Origin: Capnocytophaga sp.
GTDB lineage: Bacteria; Bacteroidota; Bacteroidia; Flavobacteriales; Flavobacteriaceae
Direction: 5' to 3'
Length of the DNA: 55,727 nucleotides
Assembly: GCA_030538675.1 (NCBI GenBank)
Contig: JAUNTM010000006.1
Location: 1 to 55,727 of the forward strand
Shown: positions 24,516 to 33,032 of the stretch, piece after piece
How the letters are laid out: each line of letters begins with the position of its first letter
Numbering within the stretch: position 1 is the stretch's first letter
Made by a program: the position numbers and the translations under genes
Notes under the pieces: generated by a model
Told to the model about the DNA's origin: nothing
Database searches by the model: none
Seen by the model: the letters and a program-made list of their open reading frames with translations, nothing else

Positions 24516-25667
24516 ATGTACTCCGAACAATTCGAGGCGATGCGTCCTTACGCAGATGATGAAGTTCCGAAGGCGGTGGAACGGATATTACAACAAGATA
24601 TTTTTGCTGTGATATTGGACTATTTGTATCCGCAATGGACAGCCTCGGCTTTGCGTCAAAAGATGTTGTCTATTACGTCTGTTGACGAATTTCAGCATTT
24701 CTTTTCAGGCTATGCCGTACAAACGCTCATCCGTAACACGTCCGACGGATTTGCGCACGACGGATTGCAACATCTTTCCAAAGAGCAACCGTATTTATTC
24801 ATCGCTAACCACCGCGACATCGTGCTTGATTCGGCGATTATGCAGTGGCTTTTGCAAGAACACGGATTCCCGACTTCGCAAATCACCTTTGGAAGCAACC
24901 TAATGAGTGCGCCTTGGATAGTCGATTTAGGGAAACTCAACAAAATGTTCACGTTCTACCGCAGTGGTTCGAAAATGGATGCTTACCGCCATGCGTTGCT
25001 TCATTCGGCGTACATCCGCAATGTATTGACCGTGCAGAAAGAATCGGTCTGGATAGCCCAACGCGACGGGCGCACCAAAGACGGTAACGACCGCACCCAG
25101 CCCGCTCTACTCAAGATGTTACTTTCTAAAAAAGAAAATCGCATAACCTCTTTGAGAGAACTCAATATTGTTCCCGTCATCACTTCGTACGAACACGAAC
25201 CTTGTGATTTGCTCAAAGCAAAAGAACTCTACGCACGCCAACAACCGGGCAGCTTGTACACCAAAACTCCCGACGAAGATTTTAACAGCGTTGTACACGG
25301 ATTGCTCGACGCCAAAGGGCGCATCACGATGCGGTTCGGAACCCCCATCAACCAGTGGCTCGATGCCAATCCGTCGGTATCCGAACTGAAATATGATACG
25401 TTTATTCTCGCCCTTTGCAACGAAATCGACCGCCAGATGTACACGCATTACGAGCTGTATCCGTATCATTACACCGCGTACGACCTGCAACACAAAAGCA
25501 ACCGCTTTTCAGGCAACCTGTACCAAAAAGAAGATGTATCCCGCTTTCGCGAATTTCTGCACGGTAAAACGTCCGAACCCGCCCTGCTCCACTTGTTAAC
25601 CAGCATGTACGCCAACCCTGTAACCAACCGGCTTCGTGCTGCGGAAGAAAATCGAGATGTTGTGTAA
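24516..25667 (+). CDS. Lysophospholipid/glycerol acyltransferase family protein
   Basis: A 383-residue acyltransferase with the block LFIANHRDIVLDSA around residues 94-107; in this family the His (H99) and the following Asp (D105) are five residues apart rather than the usual four, a form seen in many Bacteroidota proteins annotated as 1-acylglycerol-3-phosphate or glycerol acyltransferases. Further motifs are SVWIAQRDGRTKDGND and a C-terminal extension of about 150 residues beyond the PlsC core. The substrate is unknown. It is transcribed alone from the promoter at 24423-24430. Confidence 0.85.
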   Translation: MYSEQFEAMRPYADDEVPKAVERILQQDIFAVILDYLYPQWTASALRQKMLSITSVDEFQHFFSGYAVQTLIRNTSDGFAHDGLQHLSKEQPYLFIANHRDIVLDSAIMQWLLQEHGFPTSQITFGSNLMSAPWIVDLGKLNKMFTFYRSGSKMDAYRHALLHSAYIRNVLTVQKESVWIAQRDGRTKDGNDRTQPALLKMLLSKKENRITSLRELNIVPVITSYEHEPCDLLKAKELYARQQPGSLYTKTPDEDFNSVVHGLLDAKGRITMRFGTPINQWLDANPSVSELKYDTFILALCNEIDRQMYTHYELYPYHYTAYDLQHKSNRFSGNLYQKEDVSRFREFLHGKTSEPALLHLLTSMYANPVTNRLRAAEENRDVV

Positions 25668-25767
25668 TTGTTACTACAAAACACCTCTACACGCTAAATT
25701 TTTAAAAATAAATGTTTATATAATTCTAAATTTCAACAGCTAACGGCTGCTGTTCAGCAAAATGTCG

Positions 25768-25775
25768 TATTTTTG
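25768..25775 (+). promoter_or_regulatory. -7 box for the 2TM-folA unit
   Basis: TATTTTTG; the ATG of the 2TM gene follows at 25793. Confidence 0.55.
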
Positions 25776-25792
25776 GTGAAATTACACACATT

Positions 25793-26218
25793 ATGTTCGG
25801 AAAAGAAAAAACACCTTCGCATATTGACATCGCCCAACACGAGATGTTTGAATATGCCCAAAAACGGATTAAACAGAAAAAACGCCTTTTTTTACATTTT
25901 ATCGTATATGTATTGGGCTGTATTTTCATGGTCATCATCAACAAATTGCTCAATTACGGCTATCAGTATGATTGGTTCATCTGGGGCATCATGTTGTGGA
26001 CTTTTTTCTTTATGATTCACTTCATCAACGTGTTCATCACCGACCGCTTTATGGGACAGGCTTGGCAGCGTAAAGAACGTGAAAAACTCGTTGCCATGCA
26101 GGAGAAAAAACTTGCCAAAATGCAGGCACAGGTGGAAAAAGAATTCGAAAAACAGAAAAAACTCGCAGCAGAAAACCCCGACACGACACTTCCGCCTGCC
26201 GACACCGACACGATATGA
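25793..26218 (+). CDS. 2TM domain protein
   Basis: A 141-residue protein with the 2TM domain: a short amphipathic start (AQKRIKQKKRLFLH), two hydrophobic segments (about 34-50 and 61-83) and then a strongly charged coiled-coil-like tail rich in Lys, Gln and Glu (about 90-130). In Bacteroidota this domain also occurs fused to LytTR-system histidine kinases; this copy carries no kinase. Its stop overlaps the folA start (ATGA, 26215-26218), so the two genes are translationally coupled, although a functional link to folate is not evident. Confidence 0.88.
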   Translation: MFGKEKTPSHIDIAQHEMFEYAQKRIKQKKRLFLHFIVYVLGCIFMVIINKLLNYGYQYDWFIWGIMLWTFFFMIHFINVFITDRFMGQAWQRKEREKLVAMQEKKLAKMQAQVEKEFEKQKKLAAENPDTTLPPADTDTI

Positions 26219-26703
26219 TTACGCTGATTGCCGCCGCTTCGGAAAACAACGCTTTGGGCTACGAAGGAAATTTGCTGTGGCATTTGCCCGGTGATTTCAA
26301 GCATTTTAAATCCCTCACCACAGGGCACGCCATCATTATGGGGCGGAAAACTTTTGAAACCTTTCCGAAATTGCTTCCGCAGCGCACGCATATCATCGTC
26401 AGCCGTCAAGCGGGATACTCGCCCGATGGCTGTATCGTGTGCGGTTCGCTTGAAGAAGCCGTTGCAAAAGCCCTCGAAACCGACCCAAATCCGTACATTA
26501 TCGGGGGCGGACAAATATACGCTCTTGCGATGCCGTTGGCCGACAGGATTGAGCTGACAAGGGTCCATGCCGTTTTCGGTCAAGCCGATGCGTTTTTTCC
26601 TGCCATTGACCCCGAAGTTTGGCAAAAAACCAATGAAACATTCCACCCGGCAGACGAAAGGCATCTGTATGATTTTACTTTTGAAACCTATATCCGTAAA
26701 TGA
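26215..26703 (+). CDS. folA: Dihydrofolate reductase
   Basis: Reduces dihydrofolate to tetrahydrofolate with NADPH; cytoplasmic and the target of trimethoprim. The 162 residues show the start ITLIAAASENNALGYEGNLLWHLPGDFKHFK (active-site Trp and acidic Asp), the NADPH motif IIMGRKTFET, HIIVSRQ and IIGGGQIYALAMP. All expected residues are present. Coupled to the upstream 2TM gene by an ATGA overlap; followed 19 nt later by the esterase-like gene. Confidence 0.96.
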   Translation: MITLIAAASENNALGYEGNLLWHLPGDFKHFKSLTTGHAIIMGRKTFETFPKLLPQRTHIIVSRQAGYSPDGCIVCGSLEEAVAKALETDPNPYIIGGGQIYALAMPLADRIELTRVHAVFGQADAFFPAIDPEVWQKTNETFHPADERHLYDFTFETYIRK

Positions 26704-26722
26704 AATTATAAAAAATACTTCT

Positions 26723-27862
26723 ATGAAAAAACTGTTACTGTCGTTTATCGTTCTTTTGGCCTGCCCGAAGCTATCGGCACAGGTTACTTCCGAAGCGTTC
26801 AACTCGCAAAAAATGAACGAAACAAGACGCATCGCCATCTACACACCCGAAGGCTACGACCGCAAGCAGACCTATCCGCTGCTGGTTGTCCTTGATGCCG
26901 ACCACCTGATGGAACCCGTCATCGCCAACGCCCGTTATTATGATTATTTCCAAGACATGCCCGACTGCATCATCGTAGGGGTTTACAATGAGCAAGACGA
27001 CGTGCATATTGACGAAAATATCGGTTTTCCGATGAACGAAACGGCTCAATTCTTTGAATTTATCGGTGGCGAACTCGTTCCATACATCGAAGGAAAATAT
27101 TCAACAAACAAGTTTCGGGGAATTATTGCCACGAATGAATCTGCCAATTTTGCCAACTATTTCCTACTCAAAGGCAATTCTATTTTCAATGCCTATTTGT
27201 CCGTCAACCCAACCCCGATACAGGGCATTAACGAGTCGGTAGCAGAGCAGCTGCGCATCACGCCGCAGAACATTTTTTATTATATGGCAACTTCCGACCT
27301 CAGTCCCGAAAAAGCATACGCCGGCACGCAAGACCTCAACAGCCAAATCCGGAGCAAATCGACCAGCGAAACCGCCGATTATTATTTTGAAGATTTCAAA
27401 GGGGCATCGCCCAATGCTGTGGTGCTGACAAGTATTCCAAGAGCATTTGACCTGCTTTTCGATAGCTACAAACCCATATCGGTCAAAGAACATAAGGAAA
27501 ATATACAACCGCTAAGCGAAAATATTTTCGATTATATTAAAAATAAATATTCGACCATCGAGAAAAAACTCAATATCAAGAAAAAACCATTAATGAATGA
27601 TATTATGGCGGTATACTCGGTCATCGTCCGTAAGAAAGATTGGGATTCGCTACTGCTATTGTCCGAATTCGTTACCGACAACGGATATAAAGATACCGCG
27701 ATGCCCAGCTTCTTCTTAGCCGAATATTACGAAGAAATAGGCGAACCCAAAAAATCGCTTCGAGCGTATCAAAAAGCCTATACCCAAGCTCCCATTGATT
27801 TTATTACGACAGATTTGATTAACGAACGTATCAACGCACTCAAAGCCGATTTCGGATTTTAA
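26723..27862 (+). CDS. Exported esterase-like alpha/beta hydrolase
   Basis: A 379-residue secreted protein of the putative-esterase (PF00756, esterase D/siderophore esterase) type: MNETRRIAIYTPEGYDRKQTYPLLVVLD near the start is typical. The ATG at 26723 gives a clean signal peptide (KKLLLSFIVLLACPKLSAQ); the longer open frame upstream only overlaps folA. The nucleophile elbow, usually GxSxG, appears as ATNESANF, so both glycines are lost and hydrolase activity is doubtful. The last 60 residues look like a TPR-type helical repeat (FLAEYYEEIGEPKKSLRAYQKA). Confidence 0.8.
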   Translation: MKKLLLSFIVLLACPKLSAQVTSEAFNSQKMNETRRIAIYTPEGYDRKQTYPLLVVLDADHLMEPVIANARYYDYFQDMPDCIIVGVYNEQDDVHIDENIGFPMNETAQFFEFIGGELVPYIEGKYSTNKFRGIIATNESANFANYFLLKGNSIFNAYLSVNPTPIQGINESVAEQLRITPQNIFYYMATSDLSPEKAYAGTQDLNSQIRSKSTSETADYYFEDFKGASPNAVVLTSIPRAFDLLFDSYKPISVKEHKENIQPLSENIFDYIKNKYSTIEKKLNIKKKPLMNDIMAVYSVIVRKKDWDSLLLLSEFVTDNGYKDTAMPSFFLAEYYEEIGEPKKSLRAYQKAYTQAPIDFITTDLINERINALKADFGF

Positions 27863-27875
27863 TAATTTGATGTCA

Positions 27876-28016
27876 TTTGAACGCTTCGCTGTTTGATATG
27901 ATTTGATTGCCTTCGGCGTTTGATATTGTTTGAACGCTTCGCTGTTTGAAGTAGTTTGAGCAATATTAAACCACATCAAACAATGTCAAACCATATCAAA
28001 CAGCGAAGCGTTCAAA
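27876..28016. repeat. Palindromic intergenic repeat cluster
   Basis: An identical 21-mer (TTTGAACGCTTCGCTGTTTG plus A) occurs at 27876-27896 and 27929-27949 and in inverted form at 27996-28016; a fourth copy is at 41234-41254. Between them are relatives with TTTGATTGCCTTCGGCG (27902-27918). The cluster, about 200 bp between two plus-strand genes, can fold into large hairpins. The TTTGA words recur every 10-25 bp. Confidence 0.9.
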
Positions 28017-28065
28017 CCATATCGAACAATTTCAAACCGCAACGCATTCAAATAAATAAAAAACT

Positions 28066-29430
28066 ATGGCAAAAGTAAAAACGGCGTATTTCTGTCAGAA
28101 TTGCGGTAGCCAATACAGCAAATGGCAAGGACAATGCCAGGCTTGCAAAGAATGGAATACTATCGTAGAAGAAGTCATACAAACTGGAGAAAAGAAAATT
28201 TGGCAACCTGACTCAAGTTCTCAAAAACCGTCCAAATCTTCCTATATTCCGCTATCACAAATCGATTCGCAGCAAGAAGTACGGATGGCAACGGGCAACG
28301 GCGAATTGGATAATGTCCTCGGGGGCGGACTCGTGCCGGGGTCGGTTACGCTACTCGGGGGCGAACCGGGCATCGGGAAGAGTACGCTTTTGTTACAAAT
28401 CGCCCTGAATTTGCCGTACAAAACACTGTACGTATCGGGCGAAGAAAGCGAAAAACAGATAAAAATGCGTGCCGACCGCATTCCGCACCGTGCCAACCAT
28501 TGTTATATCCTCACGGAAACCAAAACGCAAAACATTTTCCAACAGATAAAAGAACTGCAGCCGCAAATCCTTATCATCGACTCGGTGCAGACCTTGCAGT
28601 CCGACTATATCGAGGCTTCGGCGGGAAGTATTTCGCAAATCCGCGAATGCACTTCGGAACTCATCAAGTTTGCCAAAACAACCCACGTTCCGGTCATTCT
28701 TATCGGACATATTACGAAAGACGGACACATCGCCGGCCCGAAAATTTTGGAACACATGGTGGACACGGTATTGCAGTTTGAAGGAGACCGCAACCACGTG
28801 TACCGTATTTTGCGGTCGCTCAAAAACCGCTTTGGTTCCACTGCCGAACTCGGTATTTATGAGATGCTCGGCAGCGGATTACGGGAAGTAACCAATCCGT
28901 CGGAAGTACTGATTTCCAAAACGGACGAAGCGCTCAGCGGAACATCGGTTGCCGCCACGCTGGAAGGAATGCGTCCGCTGATGATTGAAATACAGGCACT
29001 TGTAAGCACCGCCGTGTACGGAACACCACAACGAAGTACCACGGGCTTCAACGCCAAACGGCTCAATATGTTACTCGCTGTACTTGAAAAACGCGCCGGT
29101 TTCCGATTGGGAGCGAAAGACGTATTTCTGAATATTACGGGCGGTATCACCATTGATGACCCTGCGACCGACCTCGGCGTGGCGATGGCAATTCTGTCAT
29201 CAAACGAAGATATTCCGATTGATAAAACCATCTGTTTTGCCGGCGAAGTGGGGCTTGGTGGCGAAATCCGTCCCGTACAGCGTGTGGAACAACGCATTAC
29301 CGAAGCCGAAAAATTGGGTTTCGATACGATTTTCATATCGAAATACAGTAAAATCGCTCTGAAAAATACGGGTATCAAAATCATCAAAGCCGCCAAAATA
29401 GAAGATGCGATTGCCCATCTTTTCGGCTGA
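28066..29430 (+). CDS. radA: DNA repair protein RadA
   Basis: RecA-related branch-migration ATPase in recombination repair. The 454 residues have the N-terminal zinc finger (C10, C13, C24, C27), Walker A GGEPGIGKST (98-107), the RadA signature KNRFG at about 250 (SLKNRFGSTAELGIYEM) and a C-terminal Lon-like domain (GGITIDDPATDLGVAMAI, FAGEVGLGGEIRPV). All parts are intact. The ATG at 28066 follows directly on the repeat cluster 27876-28016, so its own promoter must lie in or before the repeats; I could not place it. Confidence 0.96.
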   Translation: MAKVKTAYFCQNCGSQYSKWQGQCQACKEWNTIVEEVIQTGEKKIWQPDSSSQKPSKSSYIPLSQIDSQQEVRMATGNGELDNVLGGGLVPGSVTLLGGEPGIGKSTLLLQIALNLPYKTLYVSGEESEKQIKMRADRIPHRANHCYILTETKTQNIFQQIKELQPQILIIDSVQTLQSDYIEASAGSISQIRECTSELIKFAKTTHVPVILIGHITKDGHIAGPKILEHMVDTVLQFEGDRNHVYRILRSLKNRFGSTAELGIYEMLGSGLREVTNPSEVLISKTDEALSGTSVAATLEGMRPLMIEIQALVSTAVYGTPQRSTTGFNAKRLNMLLAVLEKRAGFRLGAKDVFLNITGGITIDDPATDLGVAMAILSSNEDIPIDKTICFAGEVGLGGEIRPVQRVEQRITEAEKLGFDTIFISKYSKIALKNTGIKIIKAAKIEDAIAHLFG

Positions 29431-29519
29431 AAAATCTTTAAAAAAACGTGCTTTCGTGACAGAATATTTTTCTTTGAATAAGAAAAATATTAAAAAATCA
29501 TTAATTTCACAATTTTCCA

Positions 29520-29819
29520 ATGTATATCTACAATATTACCTCGGTCATAAACCCCGACACGCATCAAGAATGGCTTGAATGGATACGCAACAAATATATC
29601 CCAAAAATGGCATCGTCAAAATACATTGAAAGTGTGCGGGTTTTCAAAGTATTGGGCAATCCCAACGAGCCAACGTATGCTATCCATCATCAAACAGAAT
29701 TGCCGCAACAATTACTGGATTTTATCCGTAAGGAAGTTCCGCTTTTGCAGGAAGAATGTCGGCATGCATTCGGCGAAAAAGTGCTGATGTTTGGCACAGA
29801 ATTGAAAGAAGTTTTATAA
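29520..29819 (+). CDS. DUF4286 family protein
   Basis: A 99-residue cytoplasmic protein of the DUF4286 family, common in Bacteroidota. It starts MYIYNITSVINPD and contains WLEWIRNKYIPKM and a C-terminal FGEKVLMFGTEL; the predicted ferredoxin-like alpha-beta pattern suggests a dimeric binding protein. Function unknown. It lies 89 nt behind radA and before the strong terminator at 29849-29891. Confidence 0.88.
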   Translation: MYIYNITSVINPDTHQEWLEWIRNKYIPKMASSKYIESVRVFKVLGNPNEPTYAIHHQTELPQQLLDFIRKEVPLLQEECRHAFGEKVLMFGTELKEVL

Positions 29820-29848
29820 GAAATTGCTATTCGTTTTTACAAAAAAAG

Positions 29849-29891
29849 AAAAACAGCCGTCAGAAAATTAAAAACTCCGACGGCTGTTTTT
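29849..29891. terminator. Bidirectional terminator between DUF4286 and the TonB receptor
   Basis: Perfect 13-bp stem (29849-29861 with 29879-29891), with A- and T-rich ends. It serves both converging genes. Confidence 0.9.
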
Positions 29892-29915
29892 GTATTTGGC
29901 AGATTGCCTAATTTC

Positions 29916-32612
29916 TTAAAATTTCCACATCACTTCAGCTCCGTAAGTGCGAGGCAATCCCGGAATGTAGGTCGGGATTCCGAAATTGCGTCCGGTGTTC
30001 CCGGCATCAATCAGGTACTCTTTATTGAAAGCGTTGTTCATAAAGAACGTGAAAGTCAGTTTTTGTTTCGGGAAAGCTATGCCGGTGCGGTAATTGAACA
30101 ACCCGAAATCGCCTTGTGATTCGATGTCTTTGTTGTCTTCTTCAAAGAATACTTTGGATTTGAAGGTGTAAACAGGACGAACGAATAGTTGCAGATTGTC
30201 CGATACGTTTTTCGTGAAATTAAACCCGAGTGCGGCACTGTGCTTGGGCGTTAAGCGGAATGTATTTCCGGCGTATTCTTGAGCGTTGCCGTCCGAGTCT
30301 TCTTTGTCAAATTCGGCGTGAATGTAGCCGTAATTTCCGAAAAGCGAAAAGCTCGGCGCTGCCTGCCAGCGGAACGATGTTTCCCCACCGTAAGCCGTTG
30401 CATTTCCGGCATCTTTGAACAACAGTTGCAAGCTCACGGGGTCAACGCTTGTCGTTTGGAAATTGGAATATTTGTAGTAATATCCTGCAAAATCAAAATA
30501 AAATTTACCGCCGAGCGTCAAACCTTTCAAGCCGAGTTCATAGCTGTTTACGATTTCTTCTTTAAGCTCTTGTGCTATGTAATCACTCGTAAAACTACCG
30601 TCGTTGCGAGGCTCCATATTGAACTGTATTACGTTGGGGCGACGTCCTTTGGCGGTTGTCGCATAAAGTTCCCAATCATCGGAAATAGCATAACTCAACG
30701 CAAATCGCCCTACCCACGAAGTGAAGTTTTTCTTGCGTGTCAGTTTTTCCGTAGGCATAAAAAGCAGGTTTGTCCCCGCACTACGCAAAAACCCGATGCT
30801 GGCATTGGTATCTCCGCCGGCTTCGTAGCCCGACTCGATGGTTTCAAACGTAACACGCACGCCTGCGGTGGCTTTGAAGCGGTCGGTGATTTTGTACGTT
30901 CCGTCGGCAAAAAATTCGTATGCCAGCGTTTTTCCGTAATTTTTGTAATATTCTTGATGGGCATCGCTCAGCGGTACGCCCATAATTCCGTATATCTGGT
31001 TGATGCCCGCCGCTTGAGCCGGAGTAAGCAATCCTAAGTAAGGCTGTATTTGGGCATACGGCATCAGCGGTGCGGAAAGCATGTCGGCAGGAGTGCCGGG
31101 CAATACCGCTACTCCGTTGTTAACCAGAGGCATAGGATTGAATTGCAATATAGGATATTGAAATCCGCCCATTTGTGCCAATGTCTGGTAAAATTGGTTC
31201 AGTCCGCCGAGCAGTCCGTTGACGGTCGGTGCTGCCAAAGGCGATACGAGTGCCATAAAACTCTTTTCGTTGGCGTTCCAATCCACTCGTTGCGAGCCGT
31301 TTTCGTAAAAAACATTCCCTCCGGCAAATCCTTGGAAACGGTCGCCGATATTGAAATTCAACCGCAGTTCCTGGCTGATTTGGTCGCCGATATTGTGGTT
31401 TTGCATAAAGAGCGCCGGGGCAACCGTTCCGTCGGCATCGAATTTCTCTTGCGAATCATAGGTGCGGTATGCAGTGATGGCATCGAGCGAAAGATTTTCA
31501 TTAAAGCGGTGTTCGGTCAGCAAGGTTACTCCCCACACGGTACGGTCGATACCGAGGTTTTTACCCTGTTCCAAATCGGCAAACGTGAACGGACTGGTAT
31601 CGCCACCAAGCGGGGCATACGTGCCGCTTTTGAAGCCTACGCCGGGCGGTGTATCCAACTGGTAATTCCCGATAAGGGTAAAAGCCGTATTGTCGGAAGC
31701 GAGCCATTTCAGCGATGCCCGGGCGGCTTTGGTGTCTTTTCCGTTAAGCGTTCCGCCCGAAAGATTTTCGATAAAACCGTCGCGTTCTTTGTAGATGCCC
31801 GCCACGCGCATCAAGAGTTTGTCGGCTACGATAGGGGTGTTAATCATCGCTTCGAGATGACGGAAATCATAATTGCCGATACCGCCGCGAACCAATCCTT
31901 CGGTGTAGTTTTTGGGTTTATTCTGGATAATATGCACCGCACCAATCTGAGCACCACGCCCGAAAAGCGTTCCTTGCGGTCCTTTGAGAACTTCAATGCG
32001 TTCCAAATCAAACATTTCTACTACCGAAGCTGCTGATTTGCTGATAGATACGCCGTCTTGAAAAACCGACACTCTCGGCTCGATATTCGCTCCCGTATCA
32101 TCGCTGGTAATGCCACGAACGACAAATCCGGGATTGTTCGGGCTTTGTACCTGCACTTCCAATCCGGGAATAAAAGCAGCCAAATCTTCCACGCCCGACT
32201 GTCCCAAATCGGATATGAACGAACCCGAAAGCGATGTTACTGCCGTCGGGATTTCCTTGACGGATTGCTCGCGCTTCTGTGCCGTTACCACTAAGCCTTC
32301 CAAAATGATGCCTTCCGCAAGGACGAAATCTTTTGTTAATGATTTGTCAAATTTGATTTTCTGCGTTACCGTTTCGTAACCCAAGCTTGATACAGTTACG
32401 GTAAATTCACCCTGACGGGGGATTCTGATAGAGAAATTTCCGTTGAAATCGGTCGCAGCCCCGATTTTCAGTTCTTCAATCACGACATTTACACCGGGAA
32501 GCGGTACATCATGCCGGTCTTTAACATTTCCGCTAAAGGTTACTGCCGTCTGTGCCGATAATGTTACTGCACAAAACAACATCAAAAAAACACTCAATAC
32601 ATTGGTTTTCAT
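29916..32612 (-). CDS. TonB-dependent outer-membrane receptor
   Basis: An 898-residue TonB-dependent transporter. Order: signal peptide (to about 20, LSAQ), a carboxypeptidase-D regulatory-like domain (FSGNVKDRHDVPLPGVNV, about 24-105), the plug (LEGLVVTAQKREQSVKEIPTAV and LERIEVLKGPQGTLFGRGAQIGAVHI) and a 22-strand-type barrel ending in WKF. It lacks a SusD partner, so it is not a typical SusC glycan importer; siderophore, haem or vitamin uptake is more likely, but the substrate cannot be named. The -7 box at 32679-32686 lies 67 nt upstream. I see no cobalamin riboswitch or clear Fur box there. Confidence 0.93.
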   Translation of the reverse strand: MKTNVLSVFLMLFCAVTLSAQTAVTFSGNVKDRHDVPLPGVNVVIEELKIGAATDFNGNFSIRIPRQGEFTVTVSSLGYETVTQKIKFDKSLTKDFVLAEGIILEGLVVTAQKREQSVKEIPTAVTSLSGSFISDLGQSGVEDLAAFIPGLEVQVQSPNNPGFVVRGITSDDTGANIEPRVSVFQDGVSISKSAASVVEMFDLERIEVLKGPQGTLFGRGAQIGAVHIIQNKPKNYTEGLVRGGIGNYDFRHLEAMINTPIVADKLLMRVAGIYKERDGFIENLSGGTLNGKDTKAARASLKWLASDNTAFTLIGNYQLDTPPGVGFKSGTYAPLGGDTSPFTFADLEQGKNLGIDRTVWGVTLLTEHRFNENLSLDAITAYRTYDSQEKFDADGTVAPALFMQNHNIGDQISQELRLNFNIGDRFQGFAGGNVFYENGSQRVDWNANEKSFMALVSPLAAPTVNGLLGGLNQFYQTLAQMGGFQYPILQFNPMPLVNNGVAVLPGTPADMLSAPLMPYAQIQPYLGLLTPAQAAGINQIYGIMGVPLSDAHQEYYKNYGKTLAYEFFADGTYKITDRFKATAGVRVTFETIESGYEAGGDTNASIGFLRSAGTNLLFMPTEKLTRKKNFTSWVGRFALSYAISDDWELYATTAKGRRPNVIQFNMEPRNDGSFTSDYIAQELKEEIVNSYELGLKGLTLGGKFYFDFAGYYYKYSNFQTTSVDPVSLQLLFKDAGNATAYGGETSFRWQAAPSFSLFGNYGYIHAEFDKEDSDGNAQEYAGNTFRLTPKHSAALGFNFTKNVSDNLQLFVRPVYTFKSKVFFEEDNKDIESQGDFGLFNYRTGIAFPKQKLTFTFFMNNAFNKEYLIDAGNTGRNFGIPTYIPGLPRTYGAEVMWKF

Positions 32613-32678
32613 ATAAATAATTAAAATGGTTATACTATTAAGATTCTGCTAATATACAATTTTATTCATGTAAGAATA

Positions 32679-32686
32679 CAAAGTTA
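32679..32686 (-). promoter_or_regulatory. -7 box for the TonB receptor
   Basis: Reads TAACTTTG on the minus strand, about 67 nt before the start. Confidence 0.6.
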
Positions 32687-32934
32687 TCAAAAAATCTATT
32701 CCAAAATTTATGCAAAACTAAACAGAATGATTCTTTCCCAGTTTACCAAAAAAATAAGTCTGTGTAAACAAATTGTTTGGTAAAATCAATACTACAAGCT
32801 CTTTACGCACCGTCCATAAGGAATTGTAGTGACAATCCATCTCTTTTGCTTTTTCATAAGACTGAAAACCAATTGATTGCATCATTTTTTAACTCCTACT
32901 TGAAAATAGTATAGCTTTTTCCAGCAAAATATAG

Positions 32935-32942
32935 TATCTTTG
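32935..32942 (+). promoter_or_regulatory. -7 box for mrp and the Fe-S/haem run
   Basis: TATCTTTG; leaves a leader of about 85 nt to ATG 33033. Confidence 0.65.
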
Positions 32943-32970
32943 TAACGTTTTAAAAATAGGAAGATTAGCT

Positions 32971-33008
32971 CTGATTGGTATGTTTTTTTGAGAAGCCAAA
33001 CCAATCGG
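32971..33008 (+). promoter_or_regulatory. Hairpin in the mrp leader
   Basis: CTGATTGGT (32971-32979) pairs with ACCAATCGG (33000-33008) with one G-U, 20-nt loop. It ends 24 nt before the start codon and could influence translation; not a known motif to me. Confidence 0.35.
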
Positions 33009-33032
33009 TCGTATATATTTTTTAATTATTTC

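Larger units (their letters stand above)
32613..33032. other. Divergent control region between the TonB receptor and mrp
   Basis: This 420-bp stretch contains no gene that I can support. It holds one promoter for each side (32679-32686 minus, 32935-32942 plus), a TTTACCAAA/TTTGGTAAA inverted repeat (32742-32750 with 32776-32784) and a leader hairpin before mrp (32971-33008). The rest is AT-rich without visible structure. Confidence 0.6.

Noticed and set aside
31050..32036. A 328-codon plus-strand open frame
   Set aside because: Antisense to the TonB receptor; Arg/Gly/Cys-rich shadow.
29916..32612. SusC-type glycan importer
   Set aside because: No SusD gene follows and the receptor is not of the usual SusC length or layout.
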